Shown here: in pieces, positions 17,853 to 27,976 of the stretch
Position numbering within the stretch: position 1 is the first letter of the stretch
Layout: each line of letters starts with the position of its first letter
Assembly: GCA_947492955.1 (NCBI GenBank)
Contig: CANLOV010000003.1
Coordinates: 124,001-188,000 of the forward strand
Direction: 5' to 3'
DNA: 64,000 bases
Origin: an uncultured Cellulophaga sp.
GTDB lineage: Bacteria > Bacteroidota > Bacteroidia > Flavobacteriales > Flavobacteriaceae
Notes under the pieces: model-generated
Seen by the model: the letters and a program-made list of their open reading frames with translations, nothing else
Databases searched by the model: none
Told to the model about the DNA's origin: nothing
Program-made: the position numbers and the translations under genes

Positions 17853-19115
17853 AGAACGTTTTCTATCTCCTGGTTTATTATTAGAGCGTTTTCTGTTATT
17901 ATTAGAGTTTCCTGTTCGTCTTCTTTGATTAGAGTTTCTAGAAGATGACTTTTTAGATTTTGATGCATTAGGGTCTGGTTTATCTACAGGTTCATACCCT
18001 TCAATAATTTCACTAGATAACTGCTGTCCTAATAATTTTTCTATCCCTTTTACATATTCTACCTCATCAATAGAAACTAAAGATAATGCTTCTCCGTTTG
18101 CTCCTGCCCTACCAGTTCTTCCTATTCTGTGTACATAATCTTCCGGAATATTAGGCAATTCGTAATTAATAACATGTGGTAATAACGGAATATCTAAACC
18201 ACGTGCAGCAATATCTGTAGCTACTAATACTCTTATAGTTCCTTTTTTAAAACCACTTAAGGCTTTTGTTCTTGCATTCTGACTTTTATTACCATGTATA
18301 GCAGCAGAAGTAATTTGTTTTTTTGCTAATTTTTCTGCTAATCTATTAGCGCCATGCTTTGTTCTCGTAAAAATTAAAACCTGATGCCAGTCCCCTTCAG
18401 AAATTAATTTAATTGTTAGCTCTGTTTTTTTACCCTTATCTACTCTATATACTTTCTGTATTACTTTTTCTGCTGTAGAATTCTCTGGAGTGGCTTCTAC
18501 CAGTACTGGATTGTTTAAAAAGCTATTTGCTAATTTCTTTATGTCTTTTGAAAAAGTTGCCGAGAATAATAAATTCTGCCTTTTAGAAGGTAGCAAGGCT
18601 AATATTTTTTTAATATCTCTAAGAAAACCCATATCTAACATACGGTCTGCCTCGTCTAAAACCAAAATCTCTATATCTTTTAAAGATAAAACCCCTTGCC
18701 CTTGTAGATCTAATAAACGTCCTGGTGTTGCCACTAAAATATCTACTCCATTTTTTAAGGCTCGTATTTGCGGATTTGCATTTACCCCTCCAAAAATAAC
18801 AATAGACTTCATATTTAAAAACTCACTATACTCCTTTACATTTTCGTATACCTGAGCTGCTAATTCCCTTGTTGGGGTTAAAACCAAAGCTCTTGGTCTT
18901 CTGCTATTGCCTAATTTATTTTCAGATAATATATGTAAAAGTGGTAACGTAAAACCTGCTGTTTTTCCTGTTCCTGTTTGTGCAGAAGCTAAAACATCTT
19001 TTCCTTGTAAAACTTCTGGAATTGCCTTCTCTTGAATTGGAGAGGGTTGTGTATATCCTTTTTTGCTAATTGCTTTTAACAAGGCATTGGACAAGCCTAA
19101 AGAATTAAATGACAT
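17850..19115 (-). CDS. DEAD-box ATP-dependent RNA helicase (RhlE-like)
   Basis: This 421-residue helicase has the full motif set: Q motif GYTQPSPIQ (20-28), Walker A AQTGTGKT (45-52), PTRELA, TPGRL, DEAD (154-157), SAT, then in the second RecA lobe ARGLDIP and [11 protein letters not shown] basic tail from about 375 is rich in serine, asparagine and arginine ([14 protein letters not shown]) and probably binds RNA. Such tails mark RhlE-type helicases, which act in ribosome assembly, RNA decay and cold adaptation. It is transcribed alone. On the minus strand a TATCTTTG element lies at 19165-19172, 49 nt before the ATG. The subfamily is inferred from tail and length. Confidence 0.92.
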   Translation of the reverse strand: MSFNSLGLSNALLKAISKKGYTQPSPIQEKAIPEVLQGKDVLASAQTGTGKTAGFTLPLLHILSENKLGNSRRPRALVLTPTRELAAQVYENVKEYSEFLNMKSIVIFGGVNANPQIRALKNGVDILVATPGRLLDLQGQGVLSLKDIEILVLDEADRMLDMGFLRDIKKILALLPSKRQNLLFSATFSKDIKKLANSFLNNPVLVEATPENSTAEKVIQKVYRVDKGKKTELTIKLISEGDWHQVLIFTRTKHGANRLAEKLAKKQITSAAIHGNKSQNARTKALSGFKKGTIRVLVATDIAARGLDIPLLPHVINYELPNIPEDYVHRIGRTGRAGANGEALSLVSIDEVEYVKGIEKLLGQQLSSEIIEGYEPVDKPDPNASKSKKSSSRNSNQRRRTGNSNNNRKRSNNKPGDRKRS

Positions 19116-19164
19116 ATATTTTGTTTAAGAAATAACTATAAACTGTCATCTCTAAATGTAATGG

Positions 19165-19172
19165 CAAAGATA
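19165..19172 (-). promoter_or_regulatory. -7 promoter element of the DEAD-box helicase gene
   Basis: TATCTTTG on the minus strand fits TAnnTTTG and implies a leader of about 40 nt. Cold-inducible helicases often have such leaders. No good -33 TTTG is seen. Confidence 0.45.
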
Positions 19173-19222
19173 CGTTGATTTTTTTCTACTACTTGTTTTC
19201 TTAGCAAAGAAAGGTATTTCAT

Positions 19223-19253
19223 AAAAAAAGCGAACCGATTTCAGTTCGCTTTT
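19223..19253 (-). terminator. Terminator of rny
   Basis: AAAAGCGAAC and GTTCGCTTTT form a 10-bp stem with an 8-nt loop. On the minus strand the hairpin is followed by a run of T. It lies 20 nt after the rny stop. Confidence 0.8.
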
Positions 19254-19273
19254 AATTCTATTTATAAACTAGT

Positions 19274-20845
19274 TTATTTAGCAACATTAACAGCTCTTGT
19301 TTCTCTAATCACTGTTACTTTTACTTGTCCTGGATAGGTCATATCTGTTTGTATTTTCTGCGAAATTTCAAATGATAATTCAGCAGCTTTATCATCTGTT
19401 ACTTTTTCACTCTCTACAATTACTCTTAACTCTCTACCTGCTTGTATAGCATATGCTTTTTGTACACCTCCAAAACCAAAAGCTATTTCTTCTAAATCTT
19501 TTAAACGTTGAATATAAGAATCTAAAACTTGTCTTCTTGCTCCAGGTCTTGCACCACTAATAGCATCACAAACTTGTACTATTGGTGATATTAGTGTTTT
19601 CATTTCTATTTCGTCATGGTGAGCTCCAATGGCATTACATACATCTGGTTTTTCACCAAATTTTTCTGCCCATTGCATTCCTAAAATAGCGTGTGGTATT
19701 TCTACTTCTGCTTCTGTATTTGGAACTTTACCAATATCGTGTAATAAACCTGCTCTCTTAGCAAGCTTAGGATTAACTCCTAACTCTGCTGCCATTACAC
19801 CACATAATTTGGCAACTTCTCTAGAGTGTTGTAATAAGTTTTGTCCGTAAGAAGAACGATATTTCATTCTACCTACTGCTTTTATTAATTCTGGATGCAA
19901 TCCATGAATTCCTAAATCTATAACAGTACGCTTTCCTATTTCTGCAATTTCTTGCTCTATTTGTTTTTCTGTTTTCTTAACAACTTCCTCTATTCTTGCT
20001 GGGTGTATACGACCGTCTGTAACTAATTTATGAAGAGATAAACGTGCTACTTCTCTACGTACAGAATCGAAACATGATAAAATAATTGCTTCTGGTGTAT
20101 CATCTACAATAATTTCTACTCCTGTAGCAGACTCTAAAGCTCTAATATTTCTACCTTCTCTACCAATAATTCTACCTTTAACATCGTCTGATTCTATATT
20201 AAAAACAGAAACGCAGTTTTCTACTGCTTCTTCTGTACCAATACGTTGTATAGTATTAATTATTATTTTCTTTGCTTCTTGTTGTGCGGTAAGCTTAGCT
20301 TCTTCTACCGTGGTTTGTATATACCCCATGGCATCACTTTTAGCGGTTGCTTTAAGCGACTCTAATAATTGTGCTTTTGCTTCATCTGCAGATAATCCAG
20401 AGATAACTTCTAATTGCTGCACTTTACTCTTGTGCAACTTATCTAACTCTGCATTTTTCTTTTCAAAATACTCTTTCTTATAATCAACATCTTTTATTTT
20501 AGAAGCTAACTGATCATTTACTTTTTTACTTTTAGAAAGCTCATTACTTATCTGAGATTCTTTATCTCTAGTGCGTTTTTCTGCTTCAGCTATTTTTTTA
20601 TCTTTATTTATAATAACCTTCTCGTGCTCTGCTTTTAGCTCTAAAAACTTTTCTTTTGCTTGGTATATTTTATCTTTCTTTATGCCTTCTCCTTCTATTT
20701 TAGCCTCTTTTAATATAGATGCTGCTTCTTTTTTAGCAGAGGCTATAGTCTTAGATGCCTTTCCTTTTTCTAGAAATTTTGCAATAACAAAGCCTATTGC
20801 TATACCTATTATTGCTGCTATTATTATAAATGTTGTATTCTCCAT
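19274..20845 (-). CDS. rny: Ribonuclease Y
   Basis: This 523-residue membrane-bound endoribonuclease starts mRNA decay. The layout is standard: one N-terminal membrane helix (5-24), a long charged coiled coil (about 30-200), a KH RNA-binding domain ([15 protein letters not shown], about 215-275), and an HD domain with HSREVAKL and the metal motif LLHDIGK, plus GAHHDE downstream. The length matches the family (about 520). It is the distal gene of the unit coiled-coil protein/zapA/6S RNA/rny. A 6S RNA lies in its upstream gap and ends in a terminator-like T run, so rny expression probably depends on readthrough or its own promoter. Confidence 0.95.
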   Translation of the reverse strand: MENTTFIIIAAIIGIAIGFVIAKFLEKGKASKTIASAKKEAASILKEAKIEGEGIKKDKIYQAKEKFLELKAEHEKVIINKDKKIAEAEKRTRDKESQISNELSKSKKVNDQLASKIKDVDYKKEYFEKKNAELDKLHKSKVQQLEVISGLSADEAKAQLLESLKATAKSDAMGYIQTTVEEAKLTAQQEAKKIIINTIQRIGTEEAVENCVSVFNIESDDVKGRIIGREGRNIRALESATGVEIIVDDTPEAIILSCFDSVRREVARLSLHKLVTDGRIHPARIEEVVKKTEKQIEQEIAEIGKRTVIDLGIHGLHPELIKAVGRMKYRSSYGQNLLQHSREVAKLCGVMAAELGVNPKLAKRAGLLHDIGKVPNTEAEVEIPHAILGMQWAEKFGEKPDVCNAIGAHHDEIEMKTLISPIVQVCDAISGARPGARRQVLDSYIQRLKDLEEIAFGFGGVQKAYAIQAGRELRVIVESEKVTDDKAAELSFEISQKIQTDMTYPGQVKVTVIRETRAVNVAK

Positions 20846-20862
20846 AGTTTTAAATTAATTAT

Positions 20863-21032
20863 AAAAAAAAGCCCACATTAGCGAAGTTTTGTACAAACTC
20901 CAAAAAACAGGTTTAGGGCTAACAAACTGCTCAAGAATCCTTATACGAGTAAGGCCCGCTTTTACAATTTAAACTCACCCTTTTTAAACAAATTAACGTT
21001 GAGTTTGTCAAAAATTAAATACCAATGTGGGC
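20863..21032 (-). ncRNA. ssrS: 6S RNA (ssrS), between zapA and rny
   Basis: The gap between zapA and rny holds a structured RNA of about 165 nt. The ends pair perfectly: GCCCACATT and AATGTGGGC (20871-20879 with 21024-21032). An inner helix follows (ACAAACTC near 20893-20900 with GAGTTTGT near 21001-21008). The apical part has a CCTTA/TAAGG hairpin. This long rod with a central bubble is the 6S layout. On the minus strand the last arm runs into eight T, making a terminator. zapA next to ssrS is also the arrangement in proteobacteria. 6S RNA binds the sigma-70-type holoenzyme and mimics an open promoter. Strand is set by the T run and the flanking genes. Confidence 0.8.
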
Positions 21033-21069
21033 AGTAACTTTGATTTTATTTAAAAGAACTTATCTTGTA

Positions 21070-21363
21070 CTAAAGTCCAAGCTTATCATTAATTAATCCG
21101 TCTAAGGCTTTTAATCTTTCTGTAACTTTTTTAGTGTCTTCAGAACTATCTATACCTCGTTGCTCTATCTTAGACGCAAATTGTAGGGCACACATTGCCA
21201 ATACATCTTGTTTATCTCTTACAGCATAATTTTGTTCAAATTTCTTTGCCAATTGCTCAATATTTTTTGCTGCTTTCCTTAGCCCTTCTTCTTGACTAGG
21301 GTCTATTGTTAAGGGATAAACCCTATCTGCAATAGAGAGCTTTATTTTGAGCTTTTCTGCCAT
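21070..21363 (-). CDS. zapA: Cell division protein ZapA
   Basis: This 97-residue protein has the ZapA form. The N-terminal beta part holds IKLSIADRVYPLTIDPSQEEGLRKAAKNIE. A helix then carries ALQFASKIEQ and forms the dimer/tetramer coiled coil. ZapA bundles FtsZ filaments at the division ring. Length is typical (about 95-110). It follows a small coiled-coil gene by 15 nt and precedes the 6S RNA, so the three are one transcription unit driven from about 21694. Confidence 0.9.
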   Translation of the reverse strand: MAEKLKIKLSIADRVYPLTIDPSQEEGLRKAAKNIEQLAKKFEQNYAVRDKQDVLAMCALQFASKIEQRGIDSSEDTKKVTERLKALDGLINDKLGL

Positions 21364-21378
21364 AATTATTATAGAGCA

Positions 21379-21669
21379 TTATTCAGAAAGTTGAGCTATA
21401 CAATGATCTAACTCTCTAATTAATGTATTTATTTTAAGCTTAGCTTCCGTTTTATTCTTATTACTGCCTAACATCGAATTTGCAAGTTTAAGCGAATTGT
21501 ATTTCTCTTCCCATTCTTTAACAGAACTTTGAGACTCTTGTTCACTTCTTTTTACAGAAATTAATTCTTCTTTTAATTTTAAATTAGCTTGCCCAAGCAA
21601 ATCTAGCTTGTGCAACAATTTGCTAATTTTATTTTCTAAAGAATCTACAATTTCTACTAAATCACTCAT
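21379..21669 (-). CDS. Small coiled-coil protein upstream of zapA (ZapB-like)
   Basis: The protein has 96 residues from the ATG at 21669; the TTG two codons earlier is unlikely. It is almost entirely a predicted coiled coil (VDSLENKISKLLHKLDLL, then a charged middle, then a second helix ending LDHCIAQLSE). There is no signal or membrane segment. This position just before zapA is conserved in Bacteroidota. A division-ring coiled-coil role like ZapB is tempting but is inference from context; coiled coils give little sequence specificity. Confidence 0.75.
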   Translation of the reverse strand: MSDLVEIVDSLENKISKLLHKLDLLGQANLKLKEELISVKRSEQESQSSVKEWEEKYNSLKLANSMLGSNKNKTEAKLKINTLIRELDHCIAQLSE

Positions 21670-21693
21670 ATGCAAAAATCAATGCATTTTACA

Positions 21694-21725
21694 CAAAGTT
21701 AACATACCTTTAGTGACTTTACAAT
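21694..21725 (-). promoter_or_regulatory. Promoter of the coiled-coil/zapA/6S/rny unit
   Basis: On the minus strand ATTG (21722-21725) lies 20 nt before TAACTTTG (21694-21701), matching the Bacteroidota -33 TTTG / -7 TAnnTTTG pair with one mismatch. The start codon is 24 nt further downstream. Confidence 0.65.
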
Positions 21726-21916
21726 TCTTTTATCAATTATTCTTAAAGTAATACTTCAAACTTTTTTCAAATGGCTCAACTTTTGCTGTTTAACTTTTTA
21801 TATTTCTTGTTCTTAATTATTAAAAAAAGTTACAACAAAACATATTTATTACATACCCAAAAGATTTTTTTTCAATTAAACGGGTATTAATTACTTTCGT
21901 ATAACTTATACATACT

Positions 21917-23608
21917 ATGAAAAAATTATTTCTTTCTTTATTACTTCTTTTTACTATAATTTCATTTGCCCAAGAAAAATATCCAAAAGATGTTTTTAGG
22001 TCCCCTATGGATATTCCTATTATACTATCTGGAAATTTTGGAGAATTAAGATCTAATCATTTTCATTCTGGTATAGATATTAAAACACAACAAAGGCAAG
22101 GACTCCCTGTATATGCTATTGGAGATGGTTCTGTTTCTAGAATTAAAGTTTCTTTATGGGGTTATGGAAAAGCTTTATATGTTACGCATCCTAACGGCTA
22201 TACCTCTGTATATGCTCATTTACAGAAATTTGCACCTAAAATAGAAGCTTATATTAAAAAATTACAGTATCAAAAAAAATCTTATGAAGTACAGACTTTC
22301 CCTAATTATGGCGAGCTTAAATTAACTAAAGGAGAAGTTATAGCTTATACAGGAAATACGGGTGGTTCTGCAGGTCCGCATTTACATTTTGAAATTAGAA
22401 GTAGTATTAACTCTAAACCTACAAACCCATTATTTTATGGTTATAATGTAAAAGATGCTACAAAACCTACACTATTAAACCTCTATGGATATCCGCTTAC
22501 AAATAACTCACAAATGAACCAGAGTAATGATAAAGTAAAAATTAATTTTACCAAACAAGCAGATGGTTCTTTTTTAGCAGATAAAGTATATGCATCTGGT
22601 ACCATAGGTTTTGGGTTTAACGGCTATGACATGCAAGATTTAGCTGCAAACAAAAATGGTATTTATGCAGTTACGCAAACCGTTAACGGTAAAACCTACA
22701 CTGATTTTGATTTTGAAACCTTTTCTTTTAGCGAAAGTAAATACATAAATACAATGATAGACTATGAGCATTTTGGAACTCATAGACAGCGTATTTTAAA
22801 ATGTTTTAAAACAAATAGTAATAAACTTAGTATCTATAACACCTTATATAATAATGGTAAAATTTTAGTAAAAGAAGGCTTAACCTATAACGTAGAAATT
22901 ATACTAAAAGATTTAGAAAATAATATCACTAAAATTAAAATCCCTGTTGAAGGAAAAAAACAAGAATTAAAAGTGATTAAAAAAGACAACAAAACACCTA
23001 ATTATGTGGTTGCCAAAAAACCAAATAACTACGATTTAGATGGTGCTAAAGTATATTTCCCGGCGAATACTTTTTATGATGATTTTTATATTGATTTAAA
23101 AAAAGGAAAAGATACTGTTAGCATTCATAAAAGTACAGTGCCTGTACGCAAAAAATTTACAATCACTTTTAACACATCAAAATACAGTACAGAAGAGCGT
23201 AAAAAATTATTTATTGCTAGATTAGATAAAGACTTAAACCCTAGTTATGCCACCACCTATAAAAGAGGTGCTATATTTTCTACCAAAACTAAAAACTTAG
23301 GTACTTATACATTAGCAAAAGATACTATTGCGCCTGTTATTAAAGCAACTAATTTTAAAGACAAGCAGTGGCTTAATAATTATAAATATTTAACCTTAAA
23401 AATAACCGATGATTTAAGCGGTATTAACACCTATAACGTAACATTAAATGGGGAATGGATATTAGCAGAATATGAATCTAAAAAAAATACCCTTACTTAT
23501 AATTTTGACGATAAAATATTAAACAAAAAAGAATGTAATTTAAAAGTTGTTGTTACAGATAATGTTGGTAATTCTACTACTTTTACATCAACCTTTTACA
23601 GAAAATAG
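21917..23608 (+). CDS. M23-family (LytM-type) metallopeptidase
   Basis: This 563-residue protein has a signal peptide (1-18, ending ISFAQ). The M23 domain at about 35-165 has a zinc-binding HSGIDI motif, YAHLQ and the HLHFEI motif after GNTGGSAGP. All three ligand elements are present, so it is likely active on peptidoglycan cross-bridges or stem peptides. The remaining 390 residues are beta-rich and end in a C-terminal Ig-like segment. The domain combination (N-terminal M23, long beta-rich tail) is common in Bacteroidota. Neighbours 3 nt downstream are a TonB-dependent receptor and a secreted protein, all in one operon. An imperfect -7 (TTACTTTCG) lies about 20 nt upstream of the ATG. Confidence 0.88.
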   Translation: MKKLFLSLLLLFTIISFAQEKYPKDVFRSPMDIPIILSGNFGELRSNHFHSGIDIKTQQRQGLPVYAIGDGSVSRIKVSLWGYGKALYVTHPNGYTSVYAHLQKFAPKIEAYIKKLQYQKKSYEVQTFPNYGELKLTKGEVIAYTGNTGGSAGPHLHFEIRSSINSKPTNPLFYGYNVKDATKPTLLNLYGYPLTNNSQMNQSNDKVKINFTKQADGSFLADKVYASGTIGFGFNGYDMQDLAANKNGIYAVTQTVNGKTYTDFDFETFSFSESKYINTMIDYEHFGTHRQRILKCFKTNSNKLSIYNTLYNNGKILVKEGLTYNVEIILKDLENNITKIKIPVEGKKQELKVIKKDNKTPNYVVAKKPNNYDLDGAKVYFPANTFYDDFYIDLKKGKDTVSIHKSTVPVRKKFTITFNTSKYSTEERKKLFIARLDKDLNPSYATTYKRGAIFSTKTKNLGTYTLAKDTIAPVIKATNFKDKQWLNNYKYLTLKITDDLSGINTYNVTLNGEWILAEYESKKNTLTYNFDDKILNKKECNLKVVVTDNVGNSTTFTSTFYRK

Positions 23609-23611
23609 CAT

Positions 23612-26083
23612 TTGAATTATTTAAAACATATTAGCTATCTATTTTTTTTGTTTCCGTTTGTGCTAATACATGCGCAAACTGCTACTATCACTGGTATTGT
23701 ATTAGATAAAAACAATACCCCTATTAGTAATGCTACAATTACATCTAACACCAAAAACACAATTACAAATAAAGATGGATATTATCTTTTACAGATAACC
23801 GCTGATAGTGAAAATACAATTACATACTCTCATGTTAGTTATAAAAATATTGTTTTAAATAAACTTATTCTGGCTACTAACGAAATTTATGAGTTTAACC
23901 CTGTAATGAATACAAATACGGTACAGATTGATGAAATTACGGTAACAGCAAATGGGCAAAAAAAAGCCGAAAGCATTACTGCTATTTCTCCGCAAGTAGT
24001 AAGACGTATACCTGGAGCAAATGCAGGTGTAGAAAATATTTTAAAATTATTACCCGGAGTATCTTCCAACAACGAATTAAGCACCCAATATTCTGTTAGA
24101 GGTGGTAATTATGATGAAAACCTAGTATATATTAACGAAATTGAGGTTTACCGCCCTTTTCTTATTAGATCAGGACAACAAGAAGGTTTAAGTTTTGTAA
24201 ATAGTAGTATGGTGCAGAATGTAAACTTTTCTTCAGGAGGTTTTCAAGCAAAATATGGCGATAAGTTATCTTCTGTACTAGATATCACCTACAAAAAACC
24301 TATTAATTTTGGTGTACAGGTAGATGCAAGTTTACTGGGAGTTAGTAGTACTATTGAAACCTCATCAAAAAATAAAAAATTCACTAGCATTACTGGCGCT
24401 CGATATAGAAATAATAGCTTGCTGGTAAATAGCCAACAAACCAAAAGTAATTTTAATCCAACTTTTGTAGATATACAATCCTATTTAAGTTATCAATTCT
24501 CCCCAAAATTTCAATTAAATTTTCTAGGAAATATATCTGTAAACGATTATAAAAATGAACCTTTAACCAGAGAAACAAATTTTGGCACTTTAAACGACCC
24601 CAAAAAACTATTTGTTTTTTACGAAGGAAGAGAAAATAATAAATTTAACACTAATTTTGGGGCTTTAAAGGCGAATTACTTTTTAAATGAGCATACTTCT
24701 TTAAAACTAATTTCATCTATATACCATACTACAGAAGAAGAATATTCGGATGTTATTTCTCAATACGCATTAAGAGATGCTACAAGTGAAGAATTAACCG
24801 CTAACATAAACGAAATAGAACCTTCGTTTAGAGGCTTAGGTACACAATTTAGTAGAGCTAGAAACGATTTAGACGCACTTATTTTTAACCTTGAACAAAA
24901 AGGAAAACACACCTATAATAACAGTAGTATCCGTTGGGGTATTACATACACCCATGAAGATATTAGAGATCAAATACGCGAGTCTACATTTATAGACTCG
25001 GCTGGTTTTTTTATTAGACCGCCATTAGCTCAATTTACTAACAACCAACCCCAAGAACCATTTACTGCTCCTATTGAACCTTACGAGGGTACAAATGCGC
25101 AAAACTTTGTAAAAACCAATCGTTTTTCTGGTTTTCTACAATATAGCAAACAAGCAGAATGGAAAAACAATGCCATATACTACAACCTAGGTTTTAGAGC
25201 TCATCATTGGTCTATTTCTAATAAAAATAATTCTAATGTTAAACAAACTGTTTTTAGTCCAAGAGCACAATTTGCTATAAAACCAAATTGGGACAAAGAA
25301 ATGCTTTTTAGAGCAGCTGTAGGAGTTTATCATCAGCCTCCATTTTACCGAGAGCTTAGAGGTATTACTGGTACTGCTAACCTAAATGTAAAAGCACAAA
25401 AATCTATACATTTTGTACTAGGTAACGAGTATAGTTTTACGCTATGGGAAAGACCCTTTAAATTGGTAAGCGAAGCTTATTATAAAAACTTAAGCAACGT
25501 AAACCCTTATACTGTAGAAGATGTACGCATTCGTTATGCCGCAAATAATAATTCTAAAGCATACGCTTACGGAGCAGAATTACGCTTAAATGGTGCTTTT
25601 GTACCTGGAACAGAATCATGGGTAAGCATTGGCTATTTAAAAACAGAAGAAAATATAGATAATCGGGGTTATATTGCTAGGCCAACGGATCAACGACTAA
25701 AATTTGCTGTTTTATTTCAAGACTATGTACCCACTATTCCTAATTTAAAAATGTATTTAAACATGGTATATAACACAGGAGTTCCAGGTGGTTCTCCTAG
25801 TTATGCCGACCCCTATATTTTTCAGAATAGATTAAGAGATTATAAACGTGTAGATTTAGGAATTTCTCATATTTTTGTAGACTCAAAAAAACGATATCCG
25901 AAAAAGCATTGGCTACATAATTTTAAAGCATTAAGTGCAGGATTAGAAATTTTTAATTTATTTAATATACAAAACGCTATAACCAATACATGGGTTATAG
26001 ATGTAGATAGCAAACAACAGTTTGCAATACCTAATTTTATGACAACAAGAGTTTTAAATGTAAAACTTGGAATGCGATTTTAA
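23612..26083 (+). CDS. TonB-dependent receptor with carboxypeptidase-like N-terminal domain
   Basis: This 823-residue protein starts with TTG, 3 nt after the M23 stop; no ATG fits. A signal peptide ends near LIHAQ. A carboxypeptidase-regulatory-like domain follows (TGIVLDKNNTPISNATI and the SHVSYKN motif), then a plug (about 120-230) containing NILKLLPGVSSNNELS, YSVRGGNYDENL and FQAKYGDKLSSVLDI. The barrel ends NFMTTRVLNVKLGMRF, with a terminal aromatic residue. It is shorter than SusC and has no SusD. The substrate is unknown. Its place between an M23 peptidase and a small secreted protein suggests a linked envelope task. Confidence 0.88.
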   Translation: MNYLKHISYLFFLFPFVLIHAQTATITGIVLDKNNTPISNATITSNTKNTITNKDGYYLLQITADSENTITYSHVSYKNIVLNKLILATNEIYEFNPVMNTNTVQIDEITVTANGQKKAESITAISPQVVRRIPGANAGVENILKLLPGVSSNNELSTQYSVRGGNYDENLVYINEIEVYRPFLIRSGQQEGLSFVNSSMVQNVNFSSGGFQAKYGDKLSSVLDITYKKPINFGVQVDASLLGVSSTIETSSKNKKFTSITGARYRNNSLLVNSQQTKSNFNPTFVDIQSYLSYQFSPKFQLNFLGNISVNDYKNEPLTRETNFGTLNDPKKLFVFYEGRENNKFNTNFGALKANYFLNEHTSLKLISSIYHTTEEEYSDVISQYALRDATSEELTANINEIEPSFRGLGTQFSRARNDLDALIFNLEQKGKHTYNNSSIRWGITYTHEDIRDQIRESTFIDSAGFFIRPPLAQFTNNQPQEPFTAPIEPYEGTNAQNFVKTNRFSGFLQYSKQAEWKNNAIYYNLGFRAHHWSISNKNNSNVKQTVFSPRAQFAIKPNWDKEMLFRAAVGVYHQPPFYRELRGITGTANLNVKAQKSIHFVLGNEYSFTLWERPFKLVSEAYYKNLSNVNPYTVEDVRIRYAANNNSKAYAYGAELRLNGAFVPGTESWVSIGYLKTEENIDNRGYIARPTDQRLKFAVLFQDYVPTIPNLKMYLNMVYNTGVPGGSPSYADPYIFQNRLRDYKRVDLGISHIFVDSKKRYPKKHWLHNFKALSAGLEIFNLFNIQNAITNTWVIDVDSKQQFAIPNFMTTRVLNVKLGMRF

Positions 26084-26085
26084 AA

Positions 26086-26742
26086 ATGAAAAAAACTCTA
26101 TTTATTACACTATTATTCACTACTGTTTTTTTGCAGGCACAGAAAAACATTTACGAGAGTAATAAATTTAACTCCCTTAGTAAAGACCACAAAGTACTTG
26201 CTATTATTCCTTTTTTAACGAAACTAGATTTAAAAGAAAATATAAGTAACGAAGAATTAAAATCTTTGGAAGAAAAAGAAGGCTATGCTGTACAAAATGC
26301 ATTAGAGACATATTTTTCTAGAGGACGAAAAAAGAAAAAGTATGCGGTAGATTTTCAAAATATAGAAAATACCAATGCTTTATTACGTCAGCATAATATT
26401 ACCTACGAAAATATAGATATATACACCATAAAACAGCTTTGCAAAACCTTAAATGTAGATGGTATTATTAGCGGAAATTTAGACCTAAACATACTACTAT
26501 CCAAAGGAATACCTACCGATTTTAGCATTTTAGATTATTTTAATGGAAATTCAAATTATGGTAGAATTGGCATTAAAGTTAGTGATGGAAAAACAGGTAA
26601 ATTATTATGGAAGTATGAGAAAAAAATTAACAAAAAGTCTGGTAAAAACACCACTAACCTCATTGAGTTAATGATGAAACAGGCTACCAAAAAATTCCCT
26701 TACGAAAAGGAAAAAATAAAAGACAAAAAGAAAAAGAATTAA
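26086..26742 (+). CDS. Conserved secreted protein of unknown function
   Basis: This 218-residue protein has a signal peptide ending at FLQAQ. The mature part resembles a small alpha/beta periplasmic fold: a strand HKVLAIIPFLTK, a helix with ALETYFSRG, a strand KYAVDFQNI, then TIKQLCKTLNVDGIISGNLDL, and GRIGIKVSDGKTGKLLWKYE. That pattern recalls CsgG/LpoB-type proteins, where a predicted nucleotide-binding-like lobe ends in a conductance strand, but I cannot name a family. A very basic tail (KEKIKDKKKKN) follows. It begins 2 nt after the TonB receptor stop, so it is the last gene of the M23/TonB operon. Confidence 0.7.
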   Translation: MKKTLFITLLFTTVFLQAQKNIYESNKFNSLSKDHKVLAIIPFLTKLDLKENISNEELKSLEEKEGYAVQNALETYFSRGRKKKKYAVDFQNIENTNALLRQHNITYENIDIYTIKQLCKTLNVDGIISGNLDLNILLSKGIPTDFSILDYFNGNSNYGRIGIKVSDGKTGKLLWKYEKKINKKSGKNTTNLIELMMKQATKKFPYEKEKIKDKKKKN

Positions 26743-27887
26743 TTTTCTGCAAAATCTTTTAAAACAGCAACTACATAATCTAACTCTTCTTTCGTATTGT
26801 ATTTAGAAAAAGAAAAACGTAGAGATGGTTGTTCTAAATTTTCTTTAGACAAAACTTCCTCTAATACATGCGACCCTGCGCTGCTTCCAGATTGGCATGC
26901 ACTACCTTCAGAACAAGCAATTCCTTTTATATCTAAATGAAAAAGAAGCATAGATGCCTTTTTTTTATCAAAAGGTAAACGCACGCTTACTAATGTGTAG
27001 GTACTCTTATCCATAATCCCAGAACATCCATTAAATTCTACTAATGGAATTTCCTTTTGTAAACTTGCTACGAAATACGCTTTTAATTCTTTTATATAAG
27101 CCTGTTCCTTTACTATATTATTATGAGCAATAATAAAAGATGCTTCTAAACCAATAATATTATGCAAAGATTCTGTTCCTGCTCTAAAACCTCGTTCTTG
27201 TTCGCCACCAAAAATAAGAGACTTTAACATTTTATCTTTTTTAACATAAGCAAAACCAACTCCCTTGGGACCATGAAACTTATGTGCAGATACTGCTAAA
27301 AAATCTATTGGTGTTTGTTGTACATCCCAAACGTAATGCCCTACAGACTGCACGGCATCTGAATGAAATAATGCATTATTCTCTTTAACCAGCTTACATA
27401 CTGCCTCTAAATCTAAAATATTACCTATTTCATTATTTACATGCATTAGGCTTACCAACTTCTGAGTATCATCTAACTTTAATAACTGTTCTAAATGCAA
27501 CAAATTAGGATTACCATCCGCATCTAAATCTACATAGTGTAATGTGATATCAAATTCTTTTTCTAAGGCTTCTAATGTGTATAACACAGCATGGTGTTCT
27601 ATTTTAGAGGTAATAATAGTTTTTACTCCTAAATCTCTAACAGCACCTCTTAAAACCATATTATCTGCTTCTGTACCCCCAGAAGTAAATATAATTTCGG
27701 ACGGATGTGCATTTAATAATTTTGCTATCGTCTTTCTTGCTTTTTCTATAACCGTTTTCGCAGACCTACCAAAACTATGTGTAGAAGACGGGTTTCCATA
27801 AAAATCTGCTAAGACCATTTGCATTTTAGAAATAACCTCTTCTCTTACTTGTGTGGTAGCAGCATTATCTAAATACACTTTTTTCAT
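26739..27887 (-). CDS. Cysteine desulfurase (IscS/NifS family)
   Basis: This 382-residue PLP enzyme releases sulfur from cysteine for Fe-S clusters and thio-modifications. The N terminus YLDNAATTQ, the TEADN motif, the PLP lysine in SAHKFHGPKG (Lys203) and the catalytic cysteine in SEGSACQSGS (Cys331) are all present. The length fits group I (IscS/NifS, about 380-400) rather than SufS. No iscU, iscA or sufE lies nearby. Its stop overlaps the convergent secreted-protein stop by four bases (TTAA shared). Confidence 0.92.
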   Translation of the reverse strand: MKKVYLDNAATTQVREEVISKMQMVLADFYGNPSSTHSFGRSAKTVIEKARKTIAKLLNAHPSEIIFTSGGTEADNMVLRGAVRDLGVKTIITSKIEHHAVLYTLEALEKEFDITLHYVDLDADGNPNLLHLEQLLKLDDTQKLVSLMHVNNEIGNILDLEAVCKLVKENNALFHSDAVQSVGHYVWDVQQTPIDFLAVSAHKFHGPKGVGFAYVKKDKMLKSLIFGGEQERGFRAGTESLHNIIGLEASFIIAHNNIVKEQAYIKELKAYFVASLQKEIPLVEFNGCSGIMDKSTYTLVSVRLPFDKKKASMLLFHLDIKGIACSEGSACQSGSSAGSHVLEEVLSKENLEQPSLRFSFSKYNTKEELDYVVAVLKDFAEN

Positions 27888-27976
27888 AAATCAAAAATAA
27901 TTTAAATAAAGTTAATTTCTCTTAAAACTGTATAAAGCTATAGGTATATTTCTTTTATTTAATTTAAATTTGGAGC

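Noticed and set aside
18490-18855. 121-codon plus-strand frame inside the DEAD-box helicase gene
   Set aside because: It lies fully antisense to conserved helicase motifs; its composition is explained by the helicase codons.
27965-27972. TAAATTTG element before the small lipoprotein gene
   Set aside because: It lies only 4 nt before the ATG, so the transcript would begin inside the signal-peptide codons; probably a chance match in AT-rich DNA.
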